Source: Salvia splendens (taxonomy: Eukaryota; Streptophyta; Magnoliopsida; Lamiales; Lamiaceae). From it: 64,000 nucleotides of DNA. The stretch covers positions 11,198,729-11,262,728 of the forward strand of contig NC_056038.1 in assembly GCF_004379255.2 (NCBI RefSeq), read 5' to 3'. The stretch's first letter is position 1, and each line of letters starts with the position of its first letter. Shown here piece after piece: positions 31,952 to 43,798 of this stretch. The translations under genes were made by a program, and so were the position numbers. The notes beneath the pieces are model-generated. The model was not told the origin of the DNA. It worked only from the letters and a program-made list of their open reading frames with translations, and did no database searches.

Positions 31952-32176
31952 ACGCCGCTCAAATTGGCGTTTTTAAGCATAACACGCCAACCTCAGTGGC
32001 GTTTTTATTAATTAAACACGCCAACTACATTGGCGTTTTACCTGGTATACACGCCAACTTCATTGGCGTTTTTTCCCGTCGCTGTATTTGGCGAAAATAC
32101 ACCTCCAATACGACGCGAAGATAAACGCCAATGAGGTTGGCGTTTTTACTAATAGAAACGCCAATGTGGTTGGCGT
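31952..32176. repeat. Right array of six 19-bp palindromes
   Basis: Units start at 31952, 31984, 32018, 32051, 32125 and 32158; spacing is 32-34 bp except for one gap. The arms are ACGCC/GGCGT, as in the left array. Confidence 0.9.
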
Positions 32177-32259
32177 TTTTCCCATTTTTGGAATAGATAA
32201 CAAAATGGGTACATTTACGTAATCTTTAGTGTAAAGTGCCCCATAAACCCGATTTTCCC
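32125..32259. repeat. MULE right terminal inverted repeat
   Basis: This is the inverse of 24230-24364 and is followed directly by GATATATAG (32260-32268), the second copy of the target duplication. Confidence 0.93.
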
Positions 32260-32441
32260 GATATATAGAGGCATTTATAATAGTGCCAAATTTAGATGTC
32301 TCTATAGTAGACCTATATATAGTATAGTTTTTTACAAATAACGAAACCATTCTTCCTCATATTTCGCCTACTATAGTTAGTAAAATGAAAAACATGGTTG
32401 TGATTCTTGGATTTGGCGCATGAACCGCACATTTGAGAGAC

Positions 32442-32450
32442 TATAAATAT
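32442..32450 (+). promoter_or_regulatory. TATA box of the KIN-type gene
   Basis: TATAAATAT lies 73-81 bp upstream of the ATG at 32523, a usual distance. It is 183 bp outside the MULE end. Confidence 0.65.
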
Positions 32451-32522
32451 ACCTCAACCAAACCATCAACAATAACATACCAGCATTATTAATTTGTAAG
32501 TAATTGATAATAAGCAGAAAAT

Positions 32523-32796
32523 ATGAATAACACAGAGAGCGCAAGCTACAAAGCCGGCGAGGCCAAAGGCCAAGCCCAGGAAAAGGGCAGCCAGCTCCTC
32601 GACAGGGCCAGCAACGCTGCTCAATCCGCTAAGGAATCCATTCAGGATGTAATAAATAAATTATATTGCCTTCAATTCTCATTTCTAATTACATTATTAT
32701 TTCATAATTAAAATTGTGTTTCAGGCCGGATCTCAGGCACAAGCCAAGGCACAAGGTGCTGTCGATGCTGTCAAGGATGCTGTCAACAAAAATTGA
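32523..32796 (+). CDS. KIN1/KIN2-like small stress-induced protein
   Basis: Two exons (32523-32648 and 32725-32796) give a 65-residue hydrophilic protein rich in Ala, Gln, Lys and Glu, starting MNNTESASYKAGEAKGQAQE and ending AVDAVKDAVNKN. The phase-0 GT-AG junction after IQD leads to AGSQAQAK. Size, composition, helix-prone repeats and gene structure match the KIN1/KIN2/COR6.6 family, LEA-like proteins induced by cold, drought and ABA that are thought to protect membranes or proteins. A TATA box lies at 32442. The MULE ends 264 bp upstream, so distal promoter elements may have been displaced. Confidence 0.85.
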
Positions 32797-34753
32797 CCAT
32801 GCCTCCATCATCCACCGTTTCTCGCATTTTTTTATTCTTGGTTTATTTTATTTTATTTTTTCGTTTTTTTCCTAGATAGATTTTGAGTTAGTACTCCTAC
32901 ATCTTTGGTAGGCTTCGTTCTGACATCGATGAATAGTCAGTGATGAAGTTCATGCTCTCTATTATGAGTGAATAAATATTTTAAATAAATTAATTAGGGC
33001 TATTGGCCCTTAAATAAACAAACTATTCTATTACGCGATTTATGTGTTACACATAAACTCAACAATCTATACAAACGGGAGTTTTAAAAAAAATAGTAAA
33101 TAATTATTATTATTGAGAAAGTAAAAAAGTTTTTCTAATATTTTTATTTAATAAATAAATATTTACAATTAATTTAAAACGTTTTAATATTTGACACTCA
33201 ATTTTGGAATTTAATATGGCTTTAGTGAATTTAATATCTATAACTGAATTCTACTGTTTTTATTTAGTAAATAATTAATTTCTCAGTTTTATTATGAATT
33301 TTGATGGCCACTTCGTCTATTTTAGTTTTCGGTTTGAATGAAGGCGTGAAAGTATTCAATGAACTACCAATATCCCTTTTGTTATTCCCAGTTATTGAAT
33401 AAAATTTGTTAACTCGCCTATGAAGTTAATTATGCTAACAAAGTACTTACTTATTTTCCCATTATTTTTGTAGGATTTATATCAATTCTTTCAACCCATG
33501 TAGTATATATTAATTGTATGAATTTTAATATCATATATTTATCATATTGCAAGTTGTGTTTTTTTTTTAACTTTTTGGGTTGTGATACCACAGACCCCTA
33601 ACAAAAAAAAGCAGCGTGGGAAGACCCTAAAGTTAAATATAATCACGAATGAAGTTTTTTTTAGCAACTTTTCAGATGAAAATGCTCAAATAGCTTGAAG
33701 GGCATTTTTGACAATCCCTTAATTCGCTGAATTTTGAATTATGTCACATTTCTTTCAGCATCTTCTTATTTGATTTCCTAATAAATTATGGTACTTCATA
33801 CACGTGATTAAAGTTTTGTTAATATTTATACAGAAAAAAAATTTCTTATATCCTTTTATTTATAGTTAGTTGTAACAATATACTAGTTATATCATGTAGG
33901 AAATTCATTTAGAAACAACAAAAAATATGAAAAAGTGAAGTTATTTATGCAATAAAATCCGAAAAAATAATACACGGAATAAAAACTATTTCACATTTAA
34001 TTAAATAATACAGTAATTATTTTCTTAAAAATACTGACATTCAAAATATTATTTCATTATATATCATCGCACTAATTTGTTACTCTAAGCCTAACTTTAA
34101 GACGATTTTTATGATTTATATTTTACTAAAAATTTTAATTTAGCTCAAACTGAAATTTTTAACATTATATGAACATTCAATCTTTAGATATAAATTTGCA
34201 TAGTTTCTTGCCAGTCATGATAAAACTGAAACATGAGTAATATTTTGATATTCAAGCATGTGATATTAGCTATTTTAATCCTTGGAGATATATTTTATTA
34301 ATAATAGTATTTGAAATTAAGACAATGTAAATTTATAAATTAATACTGCAAAATTTAGGATATTTTCATAATAAATAGAATTGATCCATAAATCAAGGTA
34401 AAAAATAAATAAAAATTAGGGGAAATAGAAACACGAAAAAAATACCAAAAAATGAGTTTTATAAGGAAGAAAGGGTCTCATTTTATTATTTTCATATTAA
34501 TTAATGCAGATAATGATAAATCTGTGTATTATAAAAAAATTAGAAAGTGTAAATAATGACAAAATTTTAATTGCGGATAAAGTACCAAAACTTCTTAGAA
34601 AATTACATAAGAACTTGCTGAGAGAAATATGGCAGAAATCACATGTCAACAATATAATGGAGTGACAAAAATGTCCTTTCAGGGCCTGAGGGTGTTTTGG
34701 TCCGAAAAACATGATTCATCATTATATTTAACGTTAGGACCCTCTGACGCTAT
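32797..34753. other. AT-rich intergenic DNA with the left arm of a TIR element
   Basis: No gene was recognised. The first 0.2 kb is probably the 3' UTR of the KIN-type gene. From 33569 it belongs to the inverted-repeat element described separately. Confidence 0.5.
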
Positions 34754-36862
34754 TTTCACGACCGCATTTTACTAAGGATAGCGAAAGCGGGTAAACCGCG
34801 ACTAATGAGAAGGATTAAAGAAGCGGGGAAAGAAAAGGGGTAGAACTTGAGAAATTTGCACAAAGGCCAAGTCGATTGATATCATAAAATAGAAGCCAAG
34901 TATTTAATTACATGGTTTTGGAAATAGGATAAACATCTCATCAATAAATCAGAGTCTAATGGTGAGATTCTACAATTCTCACTTCACAAAAGCACAGCGG
35001 AATGAGTCATTACTAAACGACTTCGTGTATGAAGACACGAATCGTTGGAAGATCAACTTGATTATTTAATAACATCGACTCCGATCATCACTCCATCCTC
35101 TTGACGTTCAACCTGCACATTTATAAATACATACAAGGCTGAGTACATGAGTACTCAGTGGACACGTGCCGAAAAGTAAAACATACATTATATAGTTGTC
35201 AAGCCATCACAGTAACACACGAGAGTTTTTCTTAAAAGGCCCGAGTTTACTAAATTCTTTTGTGAGCTAAAAGTTCGACTGCAGACTAAGTTCTTTCATC
35301 ATTCATAATTCATCATTCATCGTTCATCATTCCATTCATCATTCGCCATATCTAAACATTCAAGTGCCGGGGAGGTGGTCACCTCACACGGTCACCTATC
35401 ATTCCATTCCATTCATAATTCGCCATATCTAAACATTCAAGTGCCGGGGAGGTGGTCACCTCACACGGTCACCTATCATTCCATTCCATTCATAATTCGT
35501 CATATCTAAACATTCAAGTGCCGGGGAGGTGGTCACCTCTCACGGTCACCCATCATTCCAGTCCATTCCATTCATCAAAACAAACATTTATGGCATGACA
35601 ACAACTTGAAAAGAATCATAGCTCTACTTTGAGAAAAAATGATATTTCATAATTTCACAAGTAATTGATTTATATCCACACTAATGTACTGGATATTAAA
35701 AGAAATCCCACGTGATATGCTTATTCCTCAATTTAATTACTCGTGTTGGCCTCGCTCTATCCTCAAGCAAAATTCCTTGGTAAATCCTTCTCGGTTGTGG
35801 GCTGCTTTCTTGCCGTCACCACTCGCCTTCTCCTCTCTCTCCTTGCTCCTCCCACTTCCTTGCTGCCCTCTTGATTTTGTGTGAAGATTGTGGTATCGAA
35901 GTGGTGGGGACAGAGGAGGGGGTGAGGGCAGCTTATATAGTACTCATTCTTGGCATCTTGTGCCTGAAATCTTGGGGAGAAAGTCTCCTAATTTGGGGTT
36001 GTATCTTAGCTCCCTTTCGAGCTTGATGTTTATGCTTTGTATGTCATTTTGGTGTAAGTTGGGACTGCCTCTCTTGGCTGCTATCTCAGCCTCGGTTGAT
36101 GAGGAAAGAGAATCTGATGTTGCCTCTAAAAGGCCTTAGGGATGAGCTCACTTCTTGCTCACCCTTGTCTTTTTCCTTTCTAGGAAGATTGATGATGTAT
36201 TACATAGCTGACCATACTTACTATTTTGGAGAAGTCTCCAGCCTTGAGTCTTTGTGAAGCCTATTTCTAATACCCTCTTAGGTGTTAAATTCTTGCAGGA
36301 TCCTTGGTGTTACTTTGGCAAGTTTGGAGAAAGTGGAGATCTAGAAAAAGGGCTGCCTTCCTAGCTTCATTTGGAGGTTTGTGGCTATCCAAAGAGTAGT
36401 GTTGGCTGTCAATTTGGAGTGTGGTGGCTGCTCAAGGAGAAGGGGGGAGAGGAAGACTTTGCTCGTCATCTCTATTATCCACTTCCCAAAGTAGACATCC
36501 CAAATTGTAGACTTGAAGTCTTAGAATAGTAGCTGCTGACTTCTCCTTAATTTATAGGGTCTACACTATGTAGAAATTTTCTTGCATTTCCAAACATATC
36601 TCTTGTATAGCGTAGTCTCTTTCGTTTTATCTTCCCGAAATATACGTAAAATCTTCTTCTCAAGGATTTCACTAATTTATTCACTTTTTTCCTTTGCATG
36701 AATAATTTCTCACTATTTATTCTCCAAACCAAAATACTTAGATTACTCCAAAGTCGGAATTATAACGAGAATTCTACGATTAGACGTCTTCTAAAGGAAA
36801 TTAATTAAGCTAATAAATCCGATTTATCTCGAAAGAAAGAAACGAAATTCCGGGGCGTCACA
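34754..36862 (-). mobile_element. Second copy of the 2-kb solo LTR, opposite orientation
   Basis: On minus it starts TGTGACGCCCCGG and ends near CGTGAAA (the expected terminal CA altered), is 2,109 bp, and matches 10961-12954 in several blocks (for example 34980-35180 against 12535-12760). The flanks ACTAT and GCTAT are a 4/5 duplication, consistent with an older insertion. No coding capacity was recognised. Confidence 0.8.
35341..35571. repeat. 77-bp tandem repeat, three units, in the solo LTR
   Basis: Units start at 35341, 35418 and 35495, with shared core AGTGCCGGGGAGGTGGTCAC. The copy at 10961-12954 has a single related segment, so the expansion is specific to this copy. Confidence 0.85.
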
Positions 36863-36909
36863 ACTATTTTTTTTGTTAGCGGTCTATGGTGTCACAACCC
36901 AAAAAGTTA

Positions 36910-39205
36910 GAGACTTTTGAGGCAATTCACTCTTTATTGTTTTGTTTTTCTTTACTTTTAAATTTTTTATATTAATTTGTACTATAAATTTAAGTCGAAC
37001 TCAAATTCCCAATAATATTTTGAAGAACACATTAGCAATAAATTACAGTTTTTATAATTTTATGTTAAAGTTTCAAGTGAATATTAATGGATTAACAAAG
37101 CATCTTTCATTTTTTATCATTGGATTATATCATACTTTTAAAAATTGACATTTTTTTAATTTCTATTTTTTAATGCATAATAATTTAATATTATATGCAT
37201 TTAAAAAACATCAACCTATTGTGCATCACATGGGTGAGACACCAGTTGATATAATATTGCAGCAACTTTCGATTTGTCTTATTTAGCTCGACTAGAAATT
37301 TTCCATATGTTAAATGTTGTAAATGCAATGTTATGATAAGGTCAAATTATATTAGGATGATGTATATTTTTGAATCTGTGATTACACATATAATTTTCTA
37401 TGACAATTAAAACTAATAAAATATTTTTAAAAAAAAGTCATTTCCCAAAATCTCACTCACTCGATTTAAATTACCTTTTTACATATTATATATCAAATTA
37501 AAAGTAATATACGAGGTTCTAAGAAAATCCTAATTGCATAATTTTTATATGAATAAATTTGCATGGAAAAGTATAAAACATACTGATATCGATCAAATGT
37601 CATTATTATGAATTAAATCAAATGAGATGGATACGAAAAATCGAATGTCTATGATTAAGAGTATTCTCAAATTTTGTAATGGTTCAGATGACAATTGTCT
37701 ACCGCCCTTTATTATCTTGAGGTTAATATAATTGCAATGTGAAAAGGTAAATTTAATGTTATGATGAAGTATATTTTTGAATTTTTTAAATGACTAAAAC
37801 AGAAAAAATATGTAATCTTAATCCTCCATAATTTTAAGTTTCTCTAAGTAAGTACATCAATTATTAATCTTCCCTTTAATGTTCTAAAGTTAAAATTATA
37901 TGTATATAATCTTGGTCATCCTAATTTTGCTCCAATAGATTATTTTTAGTCTTTGTAATGCGTGTGAGAAAATTATATATAGACTAAGAGTCAATATGAG
38001 AGCCAAATTCTCTAGAGCCTTCAACCACCCTTATATTCATAAGGGTGTACTGGAAATCTATTATAGTAGTATTTCTTTATCCTGAGATCATATTGTCAAT
38101 GTCATGCATGAAATAATATATAGGCGTAGCATTCTTCAAGATAGAAATACTTCAAGGATCACCTAATAGAGATAGGTTAAGAACAATACGTCTACATAAT
38201 GACAGATTTAATAGTGTGATAGTTCATTCACTCTCTCCACTAGACAAATAAAACAATAAGTACTATACAAAATAGCATGTCGTCAAAAGAGCCATCTCCG
38301 CTAGGACGAAGAAAGTACTCCCTTCGTCTCATTCAAGATGACCATCTTTCCTTTTTTGTTTGTCCCAATTAAGATGGCCATTTTCCAATTTTGGAAATAA
38401 CCCCAATTTTGGAAATAACCCCCTCTCATATCTCCTCATTAAAATATTCAACTATTTTTTTTCCTCTCTACTTTATTCCACCTAACAATACTTTCTAAAA
38501 TCTCGTGCCACTTAAGAATGTGACCATCTTGAGTAGGACGGAGGGAGTAGTAAATAGACCATAGTTACATTATTGATTGAATATACTACTCCATCTAATG
38601 CTATTCATTTATATAATAACAAATTATAACATCAATTTCAACATTTTCTAATCAGATTATTTTTATGAATATGTACTCATTAAGGGTTGTAATCGTACAA
38701 AATGGGTGTAGATTTTACAAATCGACGTATATGAAAACACAATATATGACCATTTGCACATAAGCAAAGTGCGGTAGTTATCTAAGTATCCAAGAATAAA
38801 ATTGATTCATAATCTTAGAATGCAAAAATATAATGATTTCTGTGTTGATGAAATATAACAATCCAGTCTGTAACAAAGTAATGCAATACCTCAGACAAGG
38901 AGCAGATTTTCACCAGTGTACCAAACTAAAGAATAGCTAATAGTTGGCATAAGAACCTTGGTGAAATGATGCTAAGCCTTCTCTATTTCCGAATCATTAT
39001 GCCCATCCTCTACAAAGAATAGGTTTATGAGTACACAAAACACCAACACAAGTTTCCTTCAGGCCCGTCCACATTAACTAAGATAAATAGCAGCTACCAG
39101 AAATTCTTTGTGGCGAGAACGTTACGTAGAATCATCGTTCTGAAAAGCTATGACTTGCATATATGCCTGATATCTTGTGATTGCTTTGGCCGTAGTCGCA
39201 CTTCT
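36910..39205. other. AT-rich intergenic DNA
   Basis: No gene was recognised apart from a Stowaway-like MITE at 38318-38547. The last 0.3 kb is probably the 3' UTR of the GAUT gene. Confidence 0.45.
38318..38547. mobile_element. Stowaway-like MITE
   Basis: The ends are CTCCCTTCGTCTCATTCAAG and the inverse CTTGAGTAGGACGGAGGGAG, with TA at both sides (38316-38317 and 38548-38549). Confidence 0.82.
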
Positions 39206-41408
39206 CTACATGCCAAAATTGCACATCTGCACAAAATCCATTGTATTATCAACATACTTTGTCCATAGATGCTTGTAAAGGTTCATGGCAATATCCAGCC
39301 ATGGCTTCATGTCTCCACTGAAATGGATGACAGCAGCCTTCTCAATTTCTTCCATACTGATACTAGGATTGATACCGAGTCCCAGAACATGCCAAGCTTT
39401 ATCCAAAGGCTTGGTGGTTGAGTAAAATGTAACAAGCCCAGCTGGTAGAGTCCCCATCTTCCATAACGAACGATCCTCATTCTGACATTCATTAACCATA
39501 TGATTTAGTGACCAATTAATTGGAAAGTAAATTAGTAACAAAGTTTCTACATAAGTAATTAGGTTAAAAAGTAGTAACTTACCAAATCCTGCCAATAATG
39601 ATATTGCTCAGTGCATTTCTCCTGTCTCCAAGCATCAAGGTCGAAAATATTCATACCAAAAGCCCAAGCACAGGCCCTGGGACTAAACTTCTGCTTGATG
39701 AGAGGATGAGAAAAGTTTAAATATTCAGAATAACGATGAAAAGACCCAAAGCAAGTGCTGACGGCACCATTAACCTTCCCATCCAAATCAATTTTCCACA
39801 AGGCAGTCAAATCCTTCTGAACTACAACATCATCATCCAGAAATAGAATCTTGTTCAGCTTAGGGTAGAGTTCAGGCAAGTAGAATCGAAGGTGATTGAG
39901 CATCGATAAATACTTGGGATTTCTATACTTCATGTTGTTTACATCTGTAGAGGTGTTCTCAGCTCTGGTCTCAAAGTAATACTTCCTTAACTTAGCAGAT
40001 TGAAGCTGCTTAAGAACAGGAGCATATGAAGGATTTAAGAACTTGAAATCATCCACTGCCTTGATCTCAATATGAGCTCCACCTTGTAATGGCCTCATCT
40101 TAAACCAAACCTTAGTAGCAGCAAAATTCATTCTATCAGTAACAACATGGAATACATGTTTCCATGGCTCCTCTGCATGCTTAAGGGTGGAGTTTACCAC
40201 CACAGAGATTGCAATCACATTGTCAGAGAACAAAGCATAGTGGTATAAGTTAGGATCTTCAAGCTCAGGGCCAGGCTCATCATCCACATACTTTTCAGGG
40301 TGAGCAATTCTCTCCTCCATAAGCCGCATAGCTAAACAATGCAAACTCTTGGGAGTGGATTTGGCTGCAATCAAGCTGGCAAAGACCCCATTTTTCTTGG
40401 CCTTCAAAAGCAATTCGTTCACAGCAAATATTGTGTCCTTCAGTTTTTGAATCTTTAACTGATTGTCATATGATTCCTTATTCTCTGCAATCATTAGCCT
40501 AGCAATCTTAACTTTATCTTTTACCTCCTTCTCAAACTGCCTCAAAACATCCTCATCAACCGGCCCATCAGATTCAAACAGTGCAGCACGGTAAGCCTGC
40601 TTCAGTTGGATGTCAGAGAAATTCTGAGCCAAATCATCAAACATCTTAAGCTGCTTGGATATCTCAAGTTTGAGTTTTCTGGCGTAGGTGGCATATGCAT
40701 TAACTAATGCAACATGATTGTTTGCCTGGTTATATATCAAATCTAACCTAGTCTTCACCGGATCGGATTGCCATGCTAGAAAACTCCGCCTTACATGTGC
40801 ATTTCCTGTAGCATCCATAACCTGCTCACAACAATTTTTAACAAAGAAATATCTGATTTAGGTTCGATCTCAACCAAACAGGAATCATATCCAACAAACT
40901 AATTGAGCTTGATATATGTTCATCATATTCATACGCAGTAAATATATCTAAACACAAAACATAACACATTCAGCTACAATCAATAATCAAACGGCAAATT
41001 CCAATATCTGGATTATAAAGTGAGATTATTTTTAAATAATTCTGACTCATATGTAAAATTACACACACTAAACTCGATCGAGCAAATAACCGCATCCATA
41101 AGTATAAATGTCAATTGCCACAAATATCCTCTAATTCCCAAACCAAAAACAGATATGATACTCCGGAAATAATAGAATACTGATACTTATTGCATTGCAA
41201 CTTTATGATGATTGAACACTGAAAAAGGGCATAAATTGTGAATACTAACCGAATCGTTGTGTGAGGGGTGAGATGTGAGGAGGACGGAGAGAGTAGCGAG
41301 GAAAAGGAGAGTGAACATGGCGGAAACGAAGATCCGGTAGCTGAAAAAGCTGCGGAGGACGGATCCGCCGCCCGATCCGACCCGACTGCCTCGGACCGCC
41401 ACAGCCAT
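39206..41408 (-). CDS. Galacturonosyltransferase, GAUT8/GAUT9 type (GT8 family)
   Basis: Three exons (41408-41250, 40821-39583, 39481-39206), phase 0 at GT-AG sites, encode 557 residues, the usual length for this clade. The protein is a Golgi type II membrane enzyme: a short basic start, membrane anchor near residues 17-40, a conserved stem (ARKLKLEISKQLKMFDD), then the GT8 domain with FLDDDVVV (metal and UDP-sugar site, about 380-387) and HFSGDMKPW near 518-526 (the HxxGxxKPW motif). The family transfers galacturonic acid from UDP-GalA in pectin synthesis. Text similarity favours GAUT9 or GAUT8 (QUA1); I cannot separate them. I chose the ATG at 41408 (MAVAVRGSR) as it matches family N-termini; an upstream in-frame ATG is at 41474. 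Confidence 0.92.
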
Positions 41409-41694
41409 CAGCGAAACAGTAGACAAGTTCTTAGTGGTGGATTGGAGTGTGAGAACGGATATAGATACACGCAAATATGTGTTGTGTGTGCTGTTGAGTG
41501 GGTGTGAGAGAGAGAAAAAGAGAGAGGAGAGGAGGAAGAGATCTGAGAGTTAGCTGTGAGGAGTTGAAGAGAGAGAATGTTAATGGTTCGACCACCGCGT
41601 CGGTGACTACTGTATTCGATTAATATCTAAATTCTCAACTATTTCCCAAATTATATAACCATATGAGATTACTTATTTTAGCATTATTTGTATA

Positions 41695-41986
41695 TTCCAT
41701 CCGATCCCTTAAAATTTGGCATTATTTGACTGGGCACAAGTTTTAAGAAATGTAATAGAAAGTGTGTTGAAAAAGTTAATTTTAAGAAATGTAATAGAAA
41801 GTAGGTTAAAAAAGTTAGTTGCATTTAGGTCATACTTTTATATATTAGTTTTATAATAAAACGTAAGTTAGAATGAGTTAGTGGAATGTGAGGTACATTG
41901 CCAAAAATGGTAAAAATGAAAAGTTATAAATTTTTAGAGGCAGACGAAAAATGAAATAAGTGATAAATTTTCAGTTGCGGGGGGAG
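41695..41986. mobile_element. Decayed Stowaway-like MITE
   Basis: It has a degenerate left end (TTCCATCCGATCCC) and a right end GGGGGGAG before TA, with internal segments like the MITE at 16125 (GTTTTAAGAAATGTAATAGAAAG, ATATTAGTTTTATAATAAAA blocks). Confidence 0.5.
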
Positions 41987-42779
41987 TATTTTATATTAGT
42001 AGTATTATTTTTTATTTAATCTTATCTTATACAACAAACAAATGGCAGTTGCTGAAGACCATCTAGACCTAGTAAAAGCTCCGACATATAAAAAGATTAT
42101 CCTAAACAAAATAACTAAACGCCACCGAAAATTCATCAGACCGATGTACTTTTCTGAATGTTGCTTTTATTAGTTTCCTCACATATATGTCAGATTAATT
42201 CATCTCGAATTCCATTTCTAGCTTTTTCGCATGATTGTAGTTTTTCACGTAGATGTATTGGGATGTCTATTTAAACCTTCATCTATGAATTAACCCGAAT
42301 GGTCTGATAATTGGGCCGATTAAATTATGTTTGCAGGATGGATTTATAGTGGTTTTGTTTGACCCAATTAGTTTCAAGATTGGGACCCTATCTGATATGA
42401 ACTTTGGACTGCCTAGTTGGGTTGAACAAATTAATTTATGGACCGGCTTCAGTTAAGCAATGGGCTTAGTACTTAATTATTCATTAGCAGAATCTTTTAA
42501 TTCCAATGAAATTAAATTTCCAAATTAAATCTTTTGATTTTATTAATCTCTCAGTAATTAAAAATCTCAAGATAGAAATAGTAGTAAGTAATCAAATTTC
42601 TTGATTAATTAATATAATGGAATGTCAGAAAATCTTTCATGTGAGGCATAAAATTAAGATGTGTATCTGAACCTTATTCTAAGCTTAGCAAACTTAATTT
42701 CCCATTTATTTTCTTAAGGCCGAACATGGAAGAAAAGCTAGACCCAGGGTGAGAGAATTTTATCTGAAGAATTAGAAGC

Positions 42780-43500
42780 ACATTAGGTGGACTTTATATT
42801 CAACACGAAAAGTGTGAATATTCTTTTAAATACTTTTAAAGATTTATGAAATACTTGGTTTTTCTCTACAACCCAACTCAGATCCATTTTCAAGATTATT
42901 GTCATGTTATAAATATTTATTTTATGTGATGTCCATCTATTTGGCTGTGCCAAAATTCTTGGTAACAAATCAAATCCTACTCAAGCATTATGTCACCAGG
43001 ACTATGAGTCATCAAGCAGGTTAACCGGTTAAAGTTTCTATGGACTATGGCCACCTTCCCGGCAAGAGGAAGTTCAGGGTAACCATGGGATGTGTCCATC
43101 CCCTCGGCATGAAAAGTTCAGATATGATAAATTACAGAAAGAACTTTTGACTACACAACTGAATTTCAGCGCACAAAATAATTTAAAGCTCGAGCCTTCA
43201 GAGAAAAACCTCATATGTTATTGTGATGACTTGACAATATCTAAAAATATGTATTTATCTTTTGACACATGTCCATCGAGTATCCATGTACTCGCCCCTG
43301 TATATATTTTTTATGTGCAAATTAAGCTGTGATGAGAAGAGTGTTGAGCAGACCATTGATGATTTTTCTCCTTTATTCTAAGTAAGGACTCTCCGAGGTG
43401 CATGTCTAGTCCCTACATACGACCATGTACATTTTTTTGCTGTGCATTGCTACTCTAGTGTACGTTAATCGGTCTTTTTAGACTCTGATAAATCTTTGTT
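42780..43500 (+). mobile_element. Decayed third copy of the 2-kb LTR family (partial)
   Basis: Collinear weak matches to 12080-12700 of the intact copy: the block near 42810-42910, GTGCCAAAATT near 42950, the AGAAAAACC region near 43200, and TATCCATGTACTCGCCCCTG near 43280 in place of TACTCATGTACTCAGCCCTG. The ends were not found. Confidence 0.55.
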
Positions 43501-43798
43501 GATGTCTAAAATCTCCATATAAGTTCTTGTGACCAAATGTTGACTATTATGAATTTGATTACCCCTTTGTTTTCCAAATGATTATTCCTTCATTAGCAAT
43601 CTCTTTTCTTTTTCCCTCCAAAGTATGATGTTAACAATTTGTTCTTCAATTTTTCCCTCACTTTTAAAATTTATTAAACAGCAAATAAAATATGGCAAAC
43701 AATTCCTTATTTGTGATGAGACAGAAAGCATGTAAACGACCACGCGTGGAGCTTTGACTGCCACTGCTCACGCACGACAAAATTCGCCGTAACTAATA

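Larger units (their letters stand above)
24230..32259. mobile_element. Mutator-like element (MULE) carrying a PMD gene and a transposase gene
   Basis: The 8,030-bp element has inverted ends beginning GGGAAAATCGGGTTT, 135 bp long with about 8 mismatches, and a perfect 9-bp target duplication. It holds two convergent genes: a plant mobile domain protein (25302-27429, plus) and a MuDR-type transposase (28350-31418, minus). Both starts are preceded at once by a likely 3' splice site, suggesting leader introns. Three arrays of 19-bp palindromes lie at the left and right subterminal regions and between the genes. PMD domains are known to occur in MULE and gypsy elements (established); the exact arrangement here may not have been described. 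Both frames are intact, so the copy could be autonomous and young. Confidence 0.93.
33569..36909. mobile_element. Unassigned element with about 42-bp terminal inverted repeats, carrying a solo LTR
   Basis: 33569-33610 (AACTTTTTGGGTTGTGATAC...) is the inverse of about 36868-36909 with three mismatches. Without the nested LTR (34754-36862) the element would be about 1.2 kb with no coding capacity. The LTR lies only about 5 bp inside the right arm. No clear target duplication was found, so the superfamily is open. Confidence 0.55.

Noticed and set aside
24313..32176. Regularly spaced short palindromes as a CRISPR-like array
   Set aside because: The units have conserved arms with variable centres and about 14-bp gaps, lie inside a eukaryotic transposon with introns, and have no cas genes. 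They are subterminal transposon repeats.
33569..36909. Calling the inverted-repeat element a MULE or Harbinger element
   Set aside because: No 9-bp or 3-bp target duplication could be found and there is no transposase, so the class is left open.
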